Positions 60,205 through 63,384 of a stretch of 63,384 nucleotides of DNA are shown here, in pieces. The notes below the pieces were generated by a model. It did no database searches, was not told where the DNA came from, and saw nothing but the letters and a program-made list of their open reading frames with translations. The stretch covers positions 1 to 63,384 of the forward strand of contig CAUGTZ010000016.1 in NCBI GenBank assembly GCA_959602645.1, given 5' to 3'. This DNA comes from an uncultured Collinsella sp. (GTDB lineage Bacteria; Actinomycetota; Coriobacteriia; Coriobacteriales; Coriobacteriaceae). A program made the translations under genes and the position numbers. The number at the start of each line of letters is the position of its first letter. Position 1 is the first letter of the stretch.

Positions 60205-60975
60205 ATGAAGATTGGGTTTGTCGGTTTTGGCAATATGGCGAGCGCTATGGCCGATGGCTGGATCGCTGCCGGTGTAGCTGCGAGCGACATGTGCGCCTGC
60301 GCGGGTCGCTATGACGCACTGGTTGAGCGCTGCGAGGCGCGCGGCATGGTCGCCTGCCACGATGCCGCCGAGGTTGTCGCCGCATCCGATATCGTGGTCG
60401 CTGCGGTCAAACCGTACATGATCGAGAAGATATTCGCCCCGCTCAAGGATGCTCTTGCCAAAAAGGTCGTTCTGTCGGTTGCCTGGACCTGGGACAGTGC
60501 CAAGTGGGAGCAGGTCCTGCCGGGCGTCGCGCATATCTCGACGGTGCCCAACACACCGGTTTCGGTGGGCGAGGGCGTCATCGCTTGCGAGAAGGCTTCC
60601 ACGCTTAGTGATGAGCAGAGCGCAGTGGTGCTTGATCTGCTTGGCAAGCTCGGTGCGGTGGTCGAGCTCGATACGAGCCTGCTGTTTGTGGGCGGCACGG
60701 TGGGTGGTTGCGCTCCGGCATTTGTCGCTATGGCAATCGAGGCCCTGAGCGATGCGGCGGTCAAGCACGGTATCCCGCGTGCCGATGCCTATCGCATTGT
60801 GAGCCAGATGGTGCTGGGTACGGCAAAGCTGCAGCTTGCAACTGGCCAGCATCCTGCGGCGATGAAGGATGCCGTATGCTCGCCCGGTGGTGCCACCATC
60901 AAGGGCGTCGTTGCGCTCGAGGACGCCGGCATGCGCAGCGCCCTAGTCAAGGCCATCGACGCAACCCTCCAGTAA
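60205..60975 (+). CDS. proC: Pyrroline-5-carboxylate reductase
   Basis: ProC makes proline from pyrroline-5-carboxylate with NAD(P)H. The 256-residue product has the Rossmann motif GFVGFGNMASAMADGWIAAG, then AAVKPYMIEKIF, the VPNTPVSVGEGV segment, and the C-terminal dimerisation domain with SPGGATIKGVVALEDAGMRS. AAAGGA lies 11 bases before the ATG. A dispersed palindromic repeat begins within its stop codon. Confidence 0.95.
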   Translation: MKIGFVGFGNMASAMADGWIAAGVAASDMCACAGRYDALVERCEARGMVACHDAAEVVAASDIVVAAVKPYMIEKIFAPLKDALAKKVVLSVAWTWDSAKWEQVLPGVAHISTVPNTPVSVGEGVIACEKASTLSDEQSAVVLDLLGKLGAVVELDTSLLFVGGTVGGCAPAFVAMAIEALSDAAVKHGIPRADAYRIVSQMVLGTAKLQLATGQHPAAMKDAVCSPGGATIKGVVALEDAGMRSALVKAIDATLQ

Positions 60976-61014
60976 AACCTGCCATTTAGGGACAGGTTTA
61001 TTTTGGCAGGTTTT
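60974..61014 (+). repeat. Dispersed palindromic repeat, family A, second copy
   Basis: AAAACCTGCC and GGCAGGTTTT enclose ATTTAGGGACAGGTTTATTTT. It matches 1728-1767 and starts in the proC stop, so it may also act as its terminator. Confidence 0.85.
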
Positions 61015-61040
61015 TCCTGCGGTGTTGTCCTTTTAGCGAA

Positions 61041-61081
61041 AAGCGCCCCGCAACTGGCTCAATTCCAGTTGCGGGGCGCTT
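61041..61081. terminator. Hairpin between proC and the small membrane protein gene
   Basis: AAGCGCCCCGCAACTGG and CCAGTTGCGGGGCGCTT form a perfect 17-bp stem with a 7-base loop. It is very stable and lies between convergent genes. No long T-run follows on either strand. Confidence 0.7.
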
Positions 61082-61134
61082 GCGTTTGCCCAGATAAAAC
61101 CGACCAAAATAAACCTGTCTCTTTTTGGCAGGTT
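61082..61134 (-). repeat. Dispersed palindromic repeat, family A, inverted copy with extension
   Basis: The reverse complement runs from AACCTGCCAAAAAGAGACAG to CGGTTTTATCTGGGCAAACG and matches 1728-1781 beyond the palindrome. It abuts the stop of the small membrane protein gene. Confidence 0.85.
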
Positions 61135-61306
61135 AGTCCCAGAAGCTGTCTTCTTCGTCCTCGGACTTGGGGCCGCGGTCGACATACATCTTATGGGTGC
61201 GCTTCTCCATTACAAAGGCAAGAATCGCAAACAGTAGGATGCCACCGGCGAAAAGGATGGCAAAACCGGTGCGGGTGCCAAACAAAAAGGAAAAAACTGC
61301 GTCCAT
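61133..61306 (-). CDS. 57-residue single-pass membrane protein
   Basis: This short gene encodes MDAVFSFLFG, a membrane helix (GFAILFAGGILLFAILAFVM), a basic stretch (EKRTHKMYVDR) and an acidic end (SEDEEDSFWD). It is not recognised. It has AAGG 7 bases upstream of the ATG, a clear membrane-protein pattern, and a charge layout with the C-terminus in the cytoplasm. It is short enough to escape a 60-residue gene-calling cut-off. It is divergent from serS. Confidence 0.65.
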   Translation of the reverse strand: MDAVFSFLFGTRTGFAILFAGGILLFAILAFVMEKRTHKMYVDRGPKSEDEEDSFWD

Positions 61307-61417
61307 TGGGTGCCTTCTTGCGTAGTTGAGTTGGGTCGTAAACGCTCATAAGTATATACTTGCCCATACATGTACAAGGTTGCAACCTAAATGGAATGTA
61401 TATCGCCGGAGGATCTA

Positions 61418-62701
61418 ATGCTTGATATCAAGTTTGTTCGCGAGAACCCCGATGCCATCGATGTCGCCATGGCTAACCGCCAGACGTCTTGGGATCGCGA
61501 GAAGTTCTTTGAGCTCGACGACGAGCGTCGTGCCGTCATCACCGAGGTCGAGGAGCTCCAGGCTACGCGCAATGCCGAGTCCAAGAAGATCGGCGCCCTG
61601 ATGAAGGAGGGCAAGAAGGACGAGGCCGAGGCCGCCAAGGAGGCCGTGCGCGCCGTCAACGAGAAGATTGACGGTCTGGCCGAGCGCCGCACCGCCCTCG
61701 AGCAGGAGCAGTACGACTTCATGGCTCACCTGCCCAACATTCCTTGCGAGGCCACGCCGTACGGCAAGGACGAGGACGAGAACATCGAGCGCCGTCGTTG
61801 GGGCACCCCGCGCGAGTTCGACTTCGACTTTAAGCCGCACTGGGATCTGGGCACCGATCTGGACATCCTCGACTTCGAGCGCGGCAACAAGCTCTCCGGC
61901 AGCCGCTTTACCGTTCTCGGTGGCGCCGGCGCCCGCCTGGAGCGTGCCCTCATCAACTTCTTCCTCGATACGCACACCAGCCGTGGTTTTAAGGAGTGGT
62001 GGCCGCCCATCGTCGTCAAGCGTCAGACCATGTTTGGCACGGGTCAGCTGCCCAAGTTCGAGGACGACGCCTATCACGTCTCGGGTGACAACTTCCTGAT
62101 CCCCACCGCCGAGGTCGTGCTCACCAACCTGCACGCCGGCGAGGTCCTCGATGCCGACACTCTGCCGCGCCGCTACACCGCCTTCACCCCCTGCTTCCGC
62201 GAGGAGGCCGGTTCCGCCGGTCGCGACACCCGTGGCATCATCCGTCAGCACGAGTTCGACAAGGTCGAGATGGTCAAGTTCGCTAAGCCGGAGGAGTCCG
62301 ACGAGGAGCTCGAGAGCATGACCGCCGAGGCCGAGTACCTGCTGCAGCAGCTGGGCCTTCCGTATCGCGTGATTAGCCTGTGCACCGGCGACTTGGGCTT
62401 CTCTGCCCGTCAGACCTACGACATCGAGGTCTGGCTGCCGAGCTACAACGCCTACAAGGAGATCAGCTCCTGCTCCAACTGCGGTGACTTCCAGGCCCGT
62501 CGCGCCAACATCAAGTATCGCGACCCCGAGAACTTCAAGGGTTCGCGCTACCTGCACACCCTTAACGGTTCCGGCCTGCCGGCCGGCCGCACCATGGCTG
62601 CCATTCTGGAGAACTACCAGAACGCCGACGGCACCATCACGATCCCCGAGGTCCTGCGTCCCTACATGGGCGGCCTCGAGAAGATCGAGCCGGTCGCGTA
62701 A
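61418..62701 (+). CDS. serS: Seryl-tRNA synthetase
   Basis: The 427-residue class II synthetase has the long N-terminal coiled-coil arm (residues about 25-105) that grips the variable arm of tRNA-Ser, motif 2 (TPCFREEAGSAGRDTRGIIR, followed by QHEFDKVEMV) and motif 3 (LNGSGLPAGRTMAAILEN). The ATG at 61418 follows GGAGG by 5-6 bases. An ATG at 61391 would place that site within the gene. A terminator follows. Confidence 0.97.
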   Translation: MLDIKFVRENPDAIDVAMANRQTSWDREKFFELDDERRAVITEVEELQATRNAESKKIGALMKEGKKDEAEAAKEAVRAVNEKIDGLAERRTALEQEQYDFMAHLPNIPCEATPYGKDEDENIERRRWGTPREFDFDFKPHWDLGTDLDILDFERGNKLSGSRFTVLGGAGARLERALINFFLDTHTSRGFKEWWPPIVVKRQTMFGTGQLPKFEDDAYHVSGDNFLIPTAEVVLTNLHAGEVLDADTLPRRYTAFTPCFREEAGSAGRDTRGIIRQHEFDKVEMVKFAKPEESDEELESMTAEAEYLLQQLGLPYRVISLCTGDLGFSARQTYDIEVWLPSYNAYKEISSCSNCGDFQARRANIKYRDPENFKGSRYLHTLNGSGLPAGRTMAAILENYQNADGTITIPEVLRPYMGGLEKIEPVA

Positions 62702-62723
62702 ATTAGCTGCATAGGGGATATGC

Positions 62724-62755
62724 AAGGGCGCTCCTTCGGGGGCGCCCTATTTTGT
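62724..62755 (+). terminator. Terminator of serS
   Basis: AAGGGCGCTCC and GGGGGCGCCC pair around a TTCG-type loop and run into TATTTTG. Confidence 0.8.
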
Positions 62756-62874
62756 GCGCAGGTCCATACCATGCCGTGCGGACGGCTCAATAGAAAACAC
62801 ACGAACAACTGTTCTGTATGCAGCCATCTACCTGCTATGCTTTTACTAGATAAGAGCGAGAGAAAGAGGATGCG

Positions 62875-63252
62875 ATGGAGCTGTTTGATGATCGGGTGGT
62901 TTTGTTTGAGAGCGACGAGGGCGGGGAGTACCTGCTTGTAACGTGTGAGCCGTCTGGCATGGGTGGCCTGGTGGTTCGACAGACGAGCGAGGGATCGTTG
63001 ACGCAATGGTGCTACGAGGAGTCGCCTCATGTGGTCGAGACGTTTGTGGCGCACGAGGGGCTTGTGGCCCTGGAGCATTTCTATGGGGTCCGGACATCTA
63101 ACCAGGTTGCTCGCATGCTGAGCATCTCGTTTGCCGATTATGATTGCGCCCAGCGGGTGAGATCACTCCTGAGGGAACTTGATGCTAAGTTTGACGTGAT
63201 CGAAAAGCCAATCGATCGTATGGGGAACGGCGGTATATGCGGAGCAGCATGA
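62875..63252 (+). CDS. Hypothetical small protein
   Basis: The 125-residue protein is not recognised. It is acidic and probably soluble, with a beta-rich start (RVVLFESDEGGEYLLVTCEP) and a helical end (AQRVRSLLRELDAKFDVIEK). No catalytic motif is visible. The ATG has AAAGAGG upstream. It stands alone between serS and a tRNA-Arg. Confidence 0.7.
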   Translation: MELFDDRVVLFESDEGGEYLLVTCEPSGMGGLVVRQTSEGSLTQWCYEESPHVVETFVAHEGLVALEHFYGVRTSNQVARMLSISFADYDCAQRVRSLLRELDAKFDVIEKPIDRMGNGGICGAA

Positions 63253-63288
63253 CAAAACTGCGTTCCACAAAAAAGTTTGAGATTGTGC

Positions 63289-63319
63289 TTGACTCCAATA
63301 AGCTAAAGTGGTTTTATAT
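63289..63319 (+). promoter_or_regulatory. Promoter of tRNA-Arg
   Basis: TTGACT (63289-63294) lies 18-19 bases before TTTATA/TTATAT (63313-63319), 11 bases before the tRNA. Confidence 0.6.
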
Positions 63320-63329
63320 GTCTTGCGCT

Positions 63330-63384
63330 GCGGCGTTACCTCAGCTGGATAGAGGGTCTGACTACGAATCAGAACGTCATAGGT
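63330..63384 (+). tRNA. tRNA-Arg (ACG), truncated by the window end
   Basis: Acceptor GCGGCGT, D-arm CCTC/GAGG, and anticodon stem TCTGA/TCAGA around CTACGAA (anticodon ACG) are visible. The T-arm and 3' end lie outside the window. Confidence 0.9.

Overview
The window is high-GC bacterial chromosome with short intergenic gaps, GGAGG-type ribosome binding sites and mostly core genes. The protein repertoire (Tad pilus without a secretin, ECF metal transporter, Actinobacteria-style DUF4012 and RsgA proteins, mannose-family PTS) fits a gut Coriobacteriia, most likely Collinsella. That assignment is inferred from gene content and style; no rRNA gene is present to confirm it.

Layout. 0.1-7.4 kb: homoserine acyltransferase (metA), 5-formyl-THF cyclo-ligase, a HicAB toxin-antitoxin pair, a zinc-ribbon/YD-repeat membrane protein between two inverted copies of a short palindromic repeat, and a large M16C metalloprotease. 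7.6-12.5 kb: a GntR/UTRA regulator and a complete mannose-family PTS (EIIA, EIIB, EIIC, EIID) with a SIS-domain deglycase-like enzyme, probably for an Amadori compound such as fructoselysine. 12.5-18.7 kb: an accessory patch with an AlbA_2/ATPase-fold regulator behind two duplicated operator-like blocks, a divergent 5mC methyltransferase and Sau3AI/MutH-type endonuclease, and a DUF5710 protein. 19-30 kb: tRNA-Val, an EamA transporter, a DUF4012 protein, glmM, an M32 carboxypeptidase, and T-box-controlled pheST. 30.4-33.2 kb: a cbiM-cbiQ-cbiO cobalt/nickel ECF transporter with a palindromic operator at its promoter.

33.3-41.7 kb: two poorly known proteins converging on a shared CTAG stop, pyruvate kinase, a P-type calcium-type ATPase behind a leader that can sequester its ribosome binding site, and rsgA. 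41.7-51.5 kb: one long overlapping Tad/Flp pilus operon (cpaB-like, tadZ, tadA, tadB, tadC, two pilin-like genes, two tadE-like genes, a tadG-like gene, a DUF192 gene). 51.5-63.4 kb: a putative toxin-antitoxin pair, tRNA-Phe, a GH5-like protein that lacks its acid/base glutamate, rsmI, metG, rsmA, tatD, tRNA-Leu, an SPFH protein, rlmH, proC, an overlooked 57-residue membrane protein, serS, and the first part of a tRNA-Arg.

The most unusual signal is that tRNA-Phe and tRNA-Leu, 6 kb apart, are both followed by the same architecture. The tRNA 3' half and its terminator are duplicated downstream in direct orientation. Between the copies lies about 125 bp holding an inverted 12-13 nt copy of that tRNA's own T-arm and a string of perfect short hairpins. 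No integrase or other protein accompanies them. Other strong leads are the 165-bp-spaced duplicated GAGAGATAA blocks, the ATPase leader, and a tadE whose natural start is out of frame by one CG unit.
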